64,000 nt of DNA, from positions 32,759,152 to 32,823,151 of the forward strand of contig NW_024609880.1 in NCBI RefSeq assembly GCF_016920785.2, read 5' to 3'. How positions within the stretch are numbered: the stretch's first letter is position 1; each line of letters begins with the position of its first letter. Source of the stretch: Ixodes scapularis. Lineage: Eukaryota > Arthropoda > Arachnida > Ixodida > Ixodidae. The notes beneath the pieces are model-generated. The model was not told the DNA's origin and made no database searches. It saw nothing but the letters and a program-made list of their open reading frames with translations. A program made the translations under genes and the position numbers. This document shows positions 12,701-25,290 of the stretch, piece by piece.

Positions 12701-13230
12701 TTGTACCGCACTGGCTAAATTGGTCGTCTCCAGCGACTGACTCGTCGCAAGTTTGAAATGGCTGACCAAGCTACACCCCTGTCTATTCACACAACCCCAA
12801 TTATTACTTTGAGCACCTGTGTACGGGTGCCGCAAAAACAGCCGGCCAAACCAGTAATGCGGGTTGTACGGGAGATGCGCTTTATAGAGACCATCCCACT
12901 AGTCGCCTTCCGTGTGCCGCCAATCTTTTTCTACTGGGCTTCAAAATGCGTTTTATGCCTGCCTAGTATAACTCTCCTGCCGAATAGCAGACGCCACGCA
13001 TGGGTCTACAGTCCGGTGGCGCGGCATTTTTCACCTCAGAGATCATCATTGCTGAGGTGCATGCACAGTATATTTCCTACCTATATGTCGCACCTTTGTA
13101 TAGGTTGCACACCTTTTATACAGGCAGAAATTTGGGGAGAGGAGGACATGAGCTTGCGAGCGTACTTTAAATGACCGAGCTAGGTTTGGAATGATTAGTG
13201 GGTGGATGCACAGCACGCGACATAAATACG
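6800..13230. other. Non-coding DNA with a CpG-bearing GC-richer patch; no gene recognised
   Basis: This long stretch is mostly AT-rich, with T and A homopolymers (9181-9202, 9280-9295, 9535-9546) and a G run near 8802-8811. About 11960-12480 is noticeably richer in G+C and CpG, contains a (CT)n patch at 12084-12135, and could be a promoter or non-coding exon, but nothing proves it. The longest open frames (minus 7086-7625 and minus 12041-12565) show no recognisable domain. Confidence 0.5.
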
Positions 13231-13234
13231 CAAT

Positions 13235-13391
13235 GTCAGACACAACGTAAGAAAGACAGGGCGAGGGGGAAAAGAGCGGAAAACTCGGAAAGCTGAAGTG
13301 GAGAGAAGCGACCTCCTTTCCACCAGGGCTTTTTTCTTGCGTGCCGCCCTCCTTGTCCCCCTAGTACTGTCTTCCTTACGTTGTGTCTGAC
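13235..13391. mobile_element. 157-bp MITE with 25-bp terminal inverted repeats
   Basis: The left end (13235-13259) and right end (13367-13391) are inverted copies with one mismatch in 25 bases, starting GTCAGACACAACGTAAG. The interior is about 107 bp and non-coding. Length and structure fit a miniature inverted-repeat element. No clear target-site duplication was found, so the superfamily is unknown. Confidence 0.75.
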
Positions 13392-15730
13392 GATAGCGGC
13401 CTGCGTCTCTACTCGCTTTTCGAACGCGTTCACACGCGAACGCCAGTCGCCGGCGTCGGGCGTTTTAAAGCGTTCAAAGATTGAGTAGAGATAAAGGCAA
13501 CTAGCTTTGCGTTTACCCGCTACTCCTTCTAACCAACAAAGCTCAGTGATCTGTCTACCCGGAGCGCTCTCATATCCTCTACTCCCTTAATATCTACCCG
13601 TATAAAACAGGCTACCTTTTTTTTAAAGGTCGCCACATACGTTTTGTTTTTGCATAAGTCCAACCTAGATATTTGTGCGTTCGGCGCGGCGAAAATGCAT
13701 TGAAAAGCTAGCGTATGTGTACTATAATCTCAATATTTGACAAATTTTCGAAGTTAGGTTCAATGAACCGAGCGAAAGTTGCATATAATTCGCATCGTTG
13801 TGTATGATGAAAGTTTTGGAAGAATAAACCATGCCTTACAAGGCAAAAAAACAAGCTTTTTGTGCGCAAAATAGATTCGTTTTTTATTAAGTGGAAAAGT
13901 AGCTGAAGTGCCGATTGAAGGGCACGTAGACAAGATAGCTTGCAGCAAATAATAATAGATAACTGCTAAACTTTTGAGTACTCATTACAAATCGCTAGGC
14001 ATTAGGCATCAACATATATATCGTTACTTTAGAGACAAGAGCACGGTATTCATTGCGAATATCAGTAGGTCACACTCTACGTAGAAACATGTGAGTGAAT
14101 ACCCAAACCATCTTCGACGTTCGTGTTTAGGCTGCGTAATGTAGGTCTGCTTTTAAAAGTATCGCGACACCGGTTTCCGCAGTAGGCGAGAAATTTAGCC
14201 AGTGCAGTACGACAGCTAGCCTTACGTGTTTGACGCGCATCACGGAGTAGTGATACGCGACTGCATGCCGCTGTGATGCTAATCCAAACATGAGCCAGCT
14301 TACGCATAACAATATGTGCAGATATCATTGCGGCGGTATACACAGAGCAGAGCCAAGTACGGTGAACGAGGCGAAAAGCACCCAGACAGTGAAGCTGCAA
14401 TGTTTTCTGTATTGTAGTTGACCTCAACTTAACGTGGACAACGGCGAAGACTACAAGCGGACGTTTTAGTTTTAGAAGGCCCCTTCGCTGCACCAGCGCA
14501 TCTGCAGGTAAAGCAGCGCGTGTGACTTGCCTATGTTCATCGTAAATTAGAAGGAGGAATACATGGATGGAGAATAGGTTGTGCGAAGTGTGTGCTACAA
14601 AAGTTACGCGCTCAGCAGCAAATTCACTACATAGGCAGTCGATGGGACGTCAGGTCGAGAAGTATGCAGGGTTTCTTGCGAAACAAGGGCAAACATTTTT
14701 TTTTTTTTTTTGCAGAAGTTACTTGTGGCATGAACAATCACAGATTAATGTCGGGATGGTCTCCGTCAAACGACCCGTATAAAAATATAAGCGTTCCGTA
14801 TAATTATGTTTTTAATTACTTCTTAGTACGTCTATATTTTATAAATAACTTGAAAGGTATGGTTTACTATTAAAAACATCCTGGGCATTACCGAAATCCA
14901 ATAAATCAGTGCAGGCCATAAATGTGTAGGGCATGTACAAAATGTTACGGCGTTTCGAAGAAACACTCAGTATGGACGCGTCTTCAAGGTTTGGTTTCCT
15001 CTCAAAACGCATCTCCGCGCAAACAATTCCTCACAAAATTGGTGTTGTTGTTTTCAGAAAGGCAATCAGCTTTGCCTTTCTATACAGTACGTTCTATGAT
15101 TGCATTCTGTTATATCGCTGCCATGTTCCTCTCCTTTCTTTTTCTTTAATACATCATATAGTTGTCAGTCAGCAGCGCGTCTTTTCCCTGTGCTCATTTC
15201 TTGAATCCTGTACCTTTGAGCACTGTTTTTGATCGTGCATAAAGAAAACGCAGTTAAACACCGACCTCATTTCAAGGTTTAAGGTTGCAACTGGATCTCT
15301 TTTTTTATCTAACAATAATTTCAAGGGCACCGTCAAATGCTCTGGAATAATACTAAAAGTGAAAGCAAGCGACGCATTAAGTAAATATCGGAGATTGTAC
15401 CCACCAAGCGAGGGCCCCCAAGTTTATTCGATTAACTTCCGAATCGAACAGCTTACCAATAACTTAACCAAACATTCCCAAATTTAGTTTTATCCTATCG
15501 ACTCGAACAAAGATTTCTTTGCTCCAAAATCTTGCCAATGATTTTCCTCTTTTCAGTGCAAAAATTAATAAAAGTTTACTATGAACATTTGGGCATAAGC
15601 CATTTTATGGCGCTTTTTTCAGGGCTAACTGAATGCTCCCCCTTATTTTCATATAAAAGTTTGTAAATATACTCTGGAATCTATTTTAATATTAGAAAAT
15701 GAAACACGTTTACAATCCTCTCTAATGCCC
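13392..15730. other. AT-rich non-coding DNA, no gene seen
   Basis: No recognisable domain, RNA gene or transposon terminus. The 138-codon minus-strand open frame at 14077-14493 shows no known motif. A T run lies near 14698-14711. Confidence 0.5.
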
Positions 15731-15735
15731 AATTA

Positions 15736-16074
15736 CAGCGCACTTCTTAAGGAGGAGGAGGGGAAGGCTCCCCTCTCATTTAGCGGGGAAGTTTCACCAA
15801 ATTTAGCGGGGAAATGTTTGCGCTAAGTTTAGCGGGAAAATGTTCCCACTATTTTTGCTAAATTTAGCGGTGATATATTTCTTCTAAATATAGCGGGTAA
15901 TTTTTCCGCTAAATTTAGGGTAACAAGGGTCACGAGTGACATCATTTGTGACGTCCCAGGTGACGTCACGTGTGATGTCATTATGGGAAGCGTTTCATGT
16001 TGCAACGCTCAGTTTCGCCGACAGCGACGGCGACGCCGCTAAAGCCGGAAACGGTTTTCTAAGAGCTGGGCTCT
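15736..16074 (-). mobile_element. MITE family M, short copy, with internal tandem repeat
   Basis: Both ends match the element at 29177-29817 in inverted orientation. The left end has an AGCGCACTTCTT-like terminus followed by a GGAGGAGGAGGGGAAGG tract. The right end has CGGCGACGCCGCTAAAGCCGG followed by an AAGAGC...GCTCTT terminus. TA dinucleotides flank the ends (15734-15735 and 16075-16076). The interior is an imprecise 25-34-bp tandem array built on TTTAGCGGGGAA (15779-15920), then a patch with TGACGTCA-type palindromes (15935-15983). No coding capacity. Confidence 0.75.
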
Positions 16075-16597
16075 TAAAAATTACAACCAATGAGACGGAC
16101 ACTCTCAACCAGTCTATCCTCCCAAAAGTTCAATCAAACGAGTCAAATGCTGCTTCTTCGCTTCGCATCAAATGCCATCCACGCCCTTCCATTTCTAGTT
16201 CCCCCTCAGGCGCGAATCCAAAACTAACTTTTCAGCTCACGGGGTAGAGGTAGGTAAACTTCCAAAGTTTGTTAAAAACGGAACTCGCCCAGCACACGCG
16301 CAAGAACTAAGACAAAGGAAAGTTCTCAAGAGCGGTAGCGCGGTGCAATAAAGTGACCTCCCGCCCCTCCGCCTTCCGCAGACCTTCCGTGGCAACAGCT
16401 TCGGTGACGGCTATGGAGGTGAGCTTCCAGCGCCTTCTCCCAGCCCAGCCGGTGTCTATAACCCGATTCACTCTACGATGGACCGCAACGGACGCTACAA
16501 GCCATCTCAGAAGAGGACGCGCTGTGAATGAATCGGGTGAGAAGGCGCCCTTTCGTAGGTCAGGTGGCAAGGTGCCAAGCAATCTAGCGTTTGCGAA

Positions 16598-16720
16598 TGT
16601 GTCACGTGACAAGGCGCACTTCACCAGGCCACATGACGCTCGCACGTCATTGGAGTGGTTACGTTGGCTCGTAGAGTCCTGAGCGGTTCATCGTACGATG
16701 AAACGGAGTGTGTCGTAGCG
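16598..16720 (+). repeat. Dispersed repeat family B, copy 1
   Basis: Aligns with the reverse complement of 24790-24900 and with 25200-25290. Shared landmarks are ATTGGAGTGG, GGCTCGTAGAGTCC and a GCGGTTCATC motif. It is an interspersed repeat of unknown class, about 100-125 bp. Confidence 0.55.
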
Positions 16721-18801
16721 ATCCGTTCGCACACACCAGCTCGCTTCCGGAGCAGAGGGCTCTGGCTCCGCCCCCGGCAGACTAATAACCCCCGCTCCCG
16801 GAAAAGCTTTCCTACAAACACGGCACTGCGACCGAACTTCTGCCTGCGTTGACCCTTCTCGAAGAAAAGAGAACAGGGGTCAAATAGAAAACGTGGAAAT
16901 GAAGGAAGAACGCAGATGGAGGTCGAAAAGAAGGGCGAATTTGGAGCCGGACGCTGGGTTTTCGGAGAGAAAAATATTTTCTTTAAATCCTCTTTTTTAT
17001 CAGCTGGTTTGCTCTCATATATATGTGTGTTGAGATTTGGGCAAACTTCCGTTTTGCTCTTTGGGCGGCGAAGTGGGAAAGGTAAAGGGGGGGGGGGGGG
17101 GGGGGAGGCGCAAAGCGAAGCTGAAGAAGAGAGAGGCGTTTAGCTTGGAAACAACGTCATGGCCGCTACGACGGAGGCGGGCGGAGGGATAACTGAGACG
17201 GCCGTGACCCGGAAGCAGCAGGAAAAAGGAAACGGAAGACACAAACGGGAGCAGCAAAATAAACAACGACCCCGAGGGGGAAAGGCGTTGGTGGGGAAAA
17301 AAATAAAGTTCTACGTGACGGGACTTCGGAGCAACCAACCTTAGCGGGCAGTCAGGGGGTCGCCTCCGTACCTCCACAGGCGCGGAAGTGGATGGTGGCA
17401 AGCGTCGGAGTCAAGCGACCGTGACCGTTGTGTAGACCCACATTTCTATAAAGAACCCGAGAGGATCGTGTTTGGTTGGCTTGATTTTTGAGTTTCCTTC
17501 CATTAAGTTCTCAAACAAAATAACATTTTTTTCTTATTTTTTTAAAGTTTGGGAGAAAAAGGGGGGGGGGGGGCGGATATAATTAAGCCTTTATAGCGAA
17601 ATATATAAAAGTAGAGGTGTGCGAATCACCTTGCAGACTTGCTAAGTTGTAAAAAGTTGGCACTAGACCTTCTGATGATACAGTAATAAAACAAAAGAAT
17701 ATGGTTATTTGATGAAACAAAAAGAGCAATTTTTAAACCGACTGCTACATGCTGTGAGAAGCCCACGTAGGATCCTGGACTAGTGCGAGCAAGAGTCGTA
17801 ACAGACGCCGTGTGTCATTCGAGGCATTAATTGACCACGAGGACCAGCTGAACGCTGGCGCAGCGCTCGTGCCTAGTCTCAGTCTGCTCCTCAATCTTTT
17901 TGAGATGACGTCGTACGTCTAGCGCACAAGTTTGATTCTTCTGAATGGCGTTAGAAAAGCACCCTTTTGAGCGGAACTGGGCGTCACGGTCACAACGAAG
18001 ACGTACAACTCCTTTTTTTTAATGTGACGTGCACCCTGACCTCTGTCATAACCGACTAAATAATGAAAATGTTGGTTTCAACAGGGTGCGTCATTTTACG
18101 CAGATATGTTTTGTGCGTCTCGGGGTGGCCTGTGGCCGCAAATTATTGGGCCCGATTTCCAGCTCGAATATCACCTTTTGAACTATGACAACGCAGCGCT
18201 CGATATCTTTCGGTGGCACTGTCTGCCCAAAGTTGCGGTTTCTAATCACCAGCTGCGCTAACTAGCAGCCCATCGAGGCGCCACCCGTTTACTGCTCGAG
18301 ATCTATGAGAAGCCTAACATAAACCGAGCGAAATCATAATTCCTGTGCTCTTCTCTCGTCGTCTTCGTCTTTTTGCGCGCTGTTTTCCAATTTCAGAAAT
18401 CATAATTCCGTTCGGTGTCAAACTTGTGCAAAATATATAAAGTACGATTAATTTAACCCATCCTGGCAAGAATATTATTGGAAACCGGTCTACTCCTTGG
18501 AGAAATGAGCAGTATCACGTGCGATAAAAGGAAAACAAAAAAATAAACAAGATTTGTCTCTTTGGCGTGTTAAGCTAGATCTTGCCAATCGCATCACAAT
18601 CGGATATTTCACTTGAATATTCGTAATTAATGGTTAGCTTAAAAATTGAAGGTCCCTAAGATTTGTCTCATCATTAGGGAATTTTCAGACCGTGTTCTCA
18701 ACACATTCACACGTTTGCGATTAGACCTCCTCCCTCCCCCCTAAAATGCATTTAATATACTTGATACGATCCTCTAAACTGGTGAAAGAACTTGCTGTTA
18801 C
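16721..18801. other. Non-coding DNA with G homopolymers; no gene seen
   Basis: Contains a 19-base G run (17087-17105) and a second G run near 17562-17572, with a purine-rich surround. Nothing resembling a coding exon or RNA gene was recognised. Confidence 0.5.
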
Positions 18802-18964
18802 ATGCAGCATTAACTGAGTAAAACGTCGAACAACGAGTCCCGAAGCAAGAGACGTGAACATAAAAAAACCACGCCAGGGGAATGATTTTTTTTTTTTTTT
18901 TTTAATGTTCGCGCCTCTTGCATAGGGACTCGTTGTTCGAAGTTTTTCTGAGCTAATGTTGCAT
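18802..18964. mobile_element. 163-bp foldback element
   Basis: The left arm (about 18802-18872) pairs with the right arm (about 18895-18964). Shared blocks include CGAACAACGAGTCCC and GCAAGAG, and an outer ATGCA...ATTA block. The loop contains an A-rich run opposite a T run. The stem is about 70 bp with some mismatches. MITE-like, no coding capacity. Confidence 0.7.
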
Positions 18965-20427
18965 TCCCATTAGCCGTGGAACAACCAGGAAGTGCTAGGG
19001 AGTCGTCATGCTCCGCGTTTTCTTAAGTTGTTCTTTATCGTCAATTTTGCAGAAGCTGCCAGATAGTTTGTTACGCAATTCAAATACCTCGTCCCATGGA
19101 TAGCTTACACACGTGACGCCATCCCACCATACTGGTGGTAATTCCGACTTGTTTGCTTCGGCAACAAAACAAAACAAAAAGTCACCACAATGGTAGCGTA
19201 TGTCGAGTGGCGACTCTTGTGTGTTTGTGTGTGAGGGGAGAGGGGGGTAGCCGGTCGCCTATGCAAGCATGTGATTGACATTCGCAATGCCCCTGAGACG
19301 AACCGTACTCTTCGCCTACCGACGGAAAAACAAAATAAAAAACGATAAACCCACTGAGAAGCTTGTTTTGAACCATCTTTATTAATTAATTCGTAGTTTA
19401 GGGTGTTGCGTATAAGTCCATAGACGTACCGTACGGGATGAAAACGAAATATCATCATATATATGTCATATATATGTCAACCTCCACTCATTCCCATTAT
19501 ATATATATATATATATATCAAAGATGGTGATTTGATGAAAGCAAGTTTAAGATTTCGTGGTCGTTTTTGAAGCTCCTAGTGCCTATGAGCGGGTAACATT
19601 ATTAAATACTATTTTTTTTTTCATTCATACATGGTACCAGGAAGCGAAGGTATGCAATAACATTGGTCAGTCCCATATCATACAAAATACACGGCGTTTC
19701 TGAGCAAACACGACGGCAAAATAATCTGTGCCATGCCTCAAGGTTGTTACAATTTGGAAGCGTTTGCTTCCTAGATGTGTATGTTTCGAGTTCGTCTGTG
19801 GATAACGTTTGTACAACAAATCTGAAAAAAAAAATCGTCATACGAAGAAGAAACACGTTTCCGACACTGTCTGCCGACTGTCTCTTTTATGATAGATTAG
19901 CAGTGTGACCGCAGTCTAAGGGAAAGCCAGAAACGAAGTAACGAACATCCTCAACGGCTGCGGCCCGCTTAATGGATCGCCTGACCACAAGCCACACCCG
20001 GCTCCCCGCGGAACGCGCGCGCCCTCGCGCGGCGCCTTTATTAATACACCCCCGCAAACGACGTGTAGCTTCCCCCGCCCGAATTTACGGGGGGCAGCCG
20101 CCGTCTTTGTTTCTTATTTTGTTCGCCGCGCCGCAGCAGGAACAAGAGAAGCGGCCCGGTGAACAGGAGCGACGACGTTCTGGCCAAGCGGCAATATCAG
20201 CGCCTCCGAGGTCCCCGTCGTGGCCTTCATAATCTGGCCGTCCCGCTTCGCGTGTGCTCCGCGGTTCCTCGAAGCCTTTTTTTTTTTTTTTTGATGTTTC
20301 TTTTGTTATTTATTTTCACGCCTCATTTACTCTGTTTCCCAAACGCGAGACCATATACAAAGTCAAAACCACTTCCTCCGATTTATTTGATGCGGGAGCC
20401 TCGGTGCACACACCCTTCTTTGCTCGT

Positions 20428-20458
<31 letters not shown>

Positions 20459-21770
20459 AAAAGGTTACAAAAAAAGGAAATTGATAGTAATATTATTTTG
20501 AATAAAACTAAAGAGAAAAAAGAGACACATAAAATACCGTAGGAATCAATATGTGCCAACGACTTCCGTATTGGAGAAGAAAACGTTTCGGCCGAGGTGT
20601 GAGTGGAGGGGCCGGGTGGGGGCGGGTGTCGTGAAGATGGAAGAGCCGTATCGCGCGCGTTCGTTGCGTCGGGCTGTTCTCTCTCTCCGCGCGCGTCGCC
20701 CCCTCCCTCCTTGGCGTGCCTCTTCCCGTTCGGAGATTGTGTACGGGGGAACACGGGGACGAAGAAAGGGGACAGGGGGAGAGGATAGACGAAGGAGGAA
20801 GAAGAGGAGCATGCTCTCCTTACGGCGGCGGTTAACGGCCGACAGTGCCGGGAGCGACTGCGATTTCGGCCGTCGCATTAATGCGCGAGGCGTGCATATG
20901 GGGATGAGTGTCGTGTCGCTGTCGCGCGCATTGTGCGAACACGTGACTGCGTCGCCGCCTCCGGCACGTGCCGAGTGCCGCCGGCGGCGACGTGGTACAA
21001 GAACCTGTCACGTTCATAGTGCATCACGTTTTTTGTTTTTGTTGTTTTTTTATTGACATTTTGAAAAACGCAAAGCGCGCCAAGTCCTCGGAATCCTATT
21101 ATAGCTCCGCAGCGTATAATAACGCAGCATCAGTCGATAAAAATGCCGAAGAATGAATCACGGAGCAAAAGAGCGTAGTAAATAGACCACACCCCTTGTT
21201 TCTTAAGCTATCGGGGACCGTAGACGTGATCGTAACAGCAACGAGCCGAAGGCGGCAATTGAGCACTCCCGGAAGTAAAATGTCACAGTGTTCGTTGTCG
21301 TTTTTCTGGGCGTATCTGTTTGTGTGTCTTCTACCCTCGAACGTGTTTTGACATGCGGTGAAACGGAGTATAAATGAAATACCTCGCGCCCAAGTTACAT
21401 CTCAAGATTGTCAAAAGTTATTATTTCTTTTTTTTTTTTTTTTAATCTCTAGACGGGGAAATAGGGTACGCCGCTTGAAGATGATGAATTTCTACTGATC
21501 GCGGGTAACTGTTCACGTTGCGAGTTTCAGCACTAGAAAATATAGCGATTCGAATGGCTCGGTCTGGTTATTGTTTTCATTCTCATTGATTTAACAACAC
21601 CGTAATCTGTAGATGGAAGTTTAGCGGAGTGATTTAAGGGGTAGTGTAAAATAATAAGCTGGGAATCTAACACGCTAAAAAAAATTCTGTATATAAAAAA
21701 AGTTACTTTAGCTTAAAATAATGACGATGATGGCTGCAAAATCAGAATATTGATAAGGTTATTCCAATTA

Positions 21771-21808
<38 letters not shown>

Positions 21809-22529
21809 CAATTTTCCCGAATACTTCTAAAACCTTTTATGGTAGCAAAAAATCGTTTATTTTGTGTCTTTGTTTATGGTCAGCGACAAACGACAGCTGA
21901 AAAAGCGCGCGGCGTAACTTATTACATGAGCATGCTTCTTAATTCTTGACTGGTTCTCCGGCGTTCTTATCAGCAAATACCGCATTCTCATTGGCTGTCG
22001 AGCGATAATGACAAGCATGGAACCCGCCCCGTCCTGCGCGTTTCTCAAGTTTACTGTGACTACAGTAGCCCTCTCGGACAAAAATGTGAATTATTCAGCA
22101 CGGTCTGCTTATAAATCCTACGAATTAGTTGCTACAAGAAGGGTAGAGGAAAATAACGACTTCTTTAAAATAATAGTGTCGCCTTTTATTTCTAGTGAGA
22201 ATTCAGTTACAGGTTTACGTATAATTACCATAAATAAAGCTACCCTCTATTTCTGTATATTATTTTCTTACGCTATCAAGTTAAGTCATAGTAAAAAAAA
22301 TGTCTCCAACAATAGCAGGGTAACCCAACGGTGGCTGTTTTTCGAATGGCAATGAATGTCACGGAATTGATGTGATTTGTCCAGGTAGGATTACGAAAGA
22401 TTCCCAGTCAAAGGAACTTACTCGTGTACTGTGTTACTTTTGAGGGAAAGATCCAGAAGAGTGGAGCGATCAAGCTTCTAAGGTTTCTGTGTAAGCAATT
22501 CTTACACTGTTAAACATAAGCAAGTACAA
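18965..22529. other. Non-coding DNA: (TA)n tracts and a CpG-rich block
   Basis: Microsatellites (TA)n lie at about 19497-19518 and 21768-21808. The region about 19960-21010 is markedly GC- and CpG-rich compared with its surroundings and also holds T and A homopolymers (20277-20292, 20427-20456). A CpG-rich block in an AT-rich intergenic region could be a promoter, but no exon was recognised. The 167-codon plus-strand frame at 20553-21056 is arginine-rich and looks like a compositional artefact. Confidence 0.5.
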
Positions 22530-22710
22530 ATTTTGTAACTGCAGCAGTTGTTACGGTTTCTGACTGTCACGAACTTCTTTTACTAGCTATTTGCTACCTC
22601 AAACACGCGAAGGCTAGTAGAAGGTTAGTAACTGCGGTAATTGCTATATTTTCTGATCGTTACTACTTTTTACAAGCTAGTTAGTTCCTCAAGTCCACGA
22701 CAGGGCGTAA
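22530..22710 (+). repeat. Degenerate direct duplication, two units of about 90 bp
   Basis: TAACTGCAGCAGTTGTTACGG...GCTACCTCAAACACG (from about 22539) is repeated with changes as TAACTGCGGTAATTGCTA...GTTCCTCAAGTCCACG (from about 22628). The order of landmarks is the same in both units, so this is a local tandem duplication. Confidence 0.55.
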
Positions 22711-23723
22711 TTGGAGCTGCTATGCGGGGAAGCGAGAACATGCTTGCTGGAGCCTATGGGAATGCTGTTTTATAGGCTGTCGCAAATGATTGCTGTGTGT
22801 AGCGTTACTTCTTAGTAAGAAATACATTTCTTAGAAGGTTTTGCAACACCCTCAGCAACAACACTATATTTGTATCATCGTTCATGGAGGAGGTGGTAAC
22901 TGACCAACCGACTTCTTTCCAATGATCAGTATAAAATACGCATGGGTAGCCACTGGGGGGACAGCAGTTGGATTAGCGCGCAGCTGCGTGTGTGTTGTGC
23001 GTCTGCATGTGAAACGTACAATACGTGCGTAAATGTGCATGTAAGAAGCGTGGGAATAAAATCTATCCCTGTGATAACACTTTTTGTAGTTGACGTTGTT
23101 TACAGTCACATATTGCTTCGAAAGTTTTAGAGCGATTTTTTGGCACCTCGCATCGTTAATAACCTTTTCGTTTTTATTATGCGTATCGACGAAGTAACAA
23201 ACGCCTTATATTTTTGCCAGGAGGAAGAGTTCTCTCTTTCTGAAAGTGAATATAAGTACTACTTTGGGGTAGTAGAGGTCTCGTTAGAGTTAACGCCAGT
23301 TACAAGTTAAAAAGAGTGAAAATACTAGGTTCTATTGACAAGGTTAGTAGCCTTTACGAGCTTCTTGTGGTAATAGCGTTAATAACTCACCCTTACTCAC
23401 TGCAGTTACTAAGAGCACTGTAAATGTTGCGAAAAGCAGATAGTAACTTTTATAATAAATAATACGAACATTTCCTCTGAGTGAACAAAGCATCATTTTT
23501 ACTCAAATGACAATTGAAATTATTAATTTCTTAGCAAATTACACAATGAATAGCATATATTTTGATTTTCTTTCAAACATACCGTACTGTATAACTAATA
23601 AAAAAAAAGAGGTAGTAATAAGAACAGCTGAAAATATCTGCTCGACTATTTGAGCGACACAGATATTTTCACGTATGAAGGCGAAGAGGCGATGAATAAT
23701 GAACTGAAAATAAGGGTTCGATC
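22711..23723. other. AT-rich non-coding DNA, no gene seen
   Basis: No recognised coding, RNA or transposon feature. Confidence 0.5.
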
Positions 23724-23830
23724 GGCGAACTTGTGCCAAAAACAAAAAGTAGAGCAAACGTTGAGTAAGCAGCAGCGAGCGTCGACGGCGGTAGCAGAGA
23801 GCGATGTTGCGTCGGCGTAACAGCTAGCGC
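23724..23830 (+). repeat. Dispersed repeat family C, copy 1
   Basis: GGCGAACTTGTGCC followed by an AAAACAAA tract and a GAGCGTCG...GTCG...GGCG-rich stretch also occurs at 56155-56240 in the same orientation. It may be part of a longer element, possibly a retrotransposon terminus, but no protein-coding portion is present. Confidence 0.5.
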
Positions 23831-24789
23831 GAGAGTCAATGAGTCGGCAATACCACTCGGTCTCTCAAACATTCGACCCAGAAAGTTCGGGAGTGAGTAG
23901 AGCTAGGCCGAAACAGGACTAGGCAAGGTCATTCTGGCATCCTTATCTGTTACACTCGGGGTAAGAATAAACACGAATCTTCTAGATCTACGGAGAAGCG
24001 TGCACGCGGCAATATAATCCGCAGTTCTCCAGACAGTCTCTATCATCTTTAAAACTCTCTAATGTAAAAAAATAAAACGTATACGCAGCAACTAACCGTA
24101 CAGAGTTCCGACAGACGTATCATGTAAGTAGATTCCAGATGACGCAGTGCCGGAGTACCTTTTCTAATTAAAGCGAAGCACTCGACAGACCATGTCAGAC
24201 GCGCCGTCTTTCACGGAGGGTTGATGTCTGTGGCATAAATAGCTCTCGAAATGTCAAGCACGATGGCAGAGAAATAAAAATTAAAAAAGAAAAAACTCCG
24301 GTACCGTCGACAAGCTTCAACTCACACCGCGAGATGAATGAACGCTCTCGGGACAAAACTAAATAGAGGCTAGTGAGGCTGTTTCAGGGAAAGATGGCGG
24401 GGGAGAGAATATAGCAACAAATCTAGCGGAAAACTAAACTACAATAACAAAAAATAAAAATAAAAACTTCTGGACGAAAGCGAAGCAAAAGCATTGGGTG
24501 AAGACCGTAGCGAATGCAATGAAGAGCTGTCTTTACGCGCGTCACCGCTTCGCGGAAACCCAGCCCCGGTTATGTTTCATCTTCGCGCAATCAAGCTTCC
24601 AAATTCTGGAAGCGACCGAAGGGAGACCAGACTGAAGGGTGGGGGAGTCGAGGGAGCGAGATTGGCCAACGCCCAGCTTGCCATTCGTTCCGCAAGATCA
24701 GGCGCCAGATGGCGCTCGGAACGGGAGAGAGACAGAGAGAGAGAGAAAGAAGGGGGCCAGCGTCAGAGCGTCACGACTCTGGACGTGCG

Positions 24790-24900
24790 TGTGAGCATAG
24801 TGTACTCCGCTTCACCTCAGGATGGACCGCTGTGGACTCTGCGAGCCACTCCAGCCATTCCAATGGCCTGTGAATGCCACGTGACTTTTAGAGATGGCCA
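24790..24900 (-). repeat. Dispersed repeat family B, inverted copy 2
   Basis: The reverse complement carries CACGTGGCATTCACAGG, ATTGGAATGGCTGGAGTGG, CTCGCAGAGTCC and GCGGTCCATC in the same order as 16598-16720. Confidence 0.55.
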
Positions 24901-25199
24901 AGCGACGCGCCACTAAACGTAGACTGATTTAGCACTTTTATAAACACTTAAAAAGTATGCATTACTTTTTTTAGTTTACCAATTATATGTTAATTATAGT
25001 ATGCTTTTTTATGCACTTTTTGGTTGTCAGGTTAGATTTACGCGTAGGTCACAAAGCACCGTTAAAATATGAGCTACTGTAGACATAAATAAAGAGTATA
25101 AATTCTAGTATATTTAAAGTTCGATAAATGTATCTTTTAAGTGCACTCTTTTACCTTCATGAAAGGAACAAAATTAGTATCCCATTTTTTATAGCTTTC

Positions 25200-25290
25200 C
25201 ACCAAAGGACGTGGCACATTCACAGCGCCGGATCGGCCATGGGATGCTTCGTAGGCTTCGCTTCGGTTCATCGTAAAGGAAAAGGGGAGC
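25200..25290 (+). repeat. Dispersed repeat family B, copy 3
   Basis: ACGTGGCACATTCACAG, GGCCATGGGATG, TTCGTAGGCTTCGC and GGTTCATCGT follow the order of copies 1 and 2. It is 5' and 3' truncated or diverged. Confidence 0.45.

Noticed and set aside
20553..21056. 167-codon plus-strand frame
   Set aside because: Arginine-rich translation of the CpG-rich block, ends in a T run; open frames also exist on the other strand.
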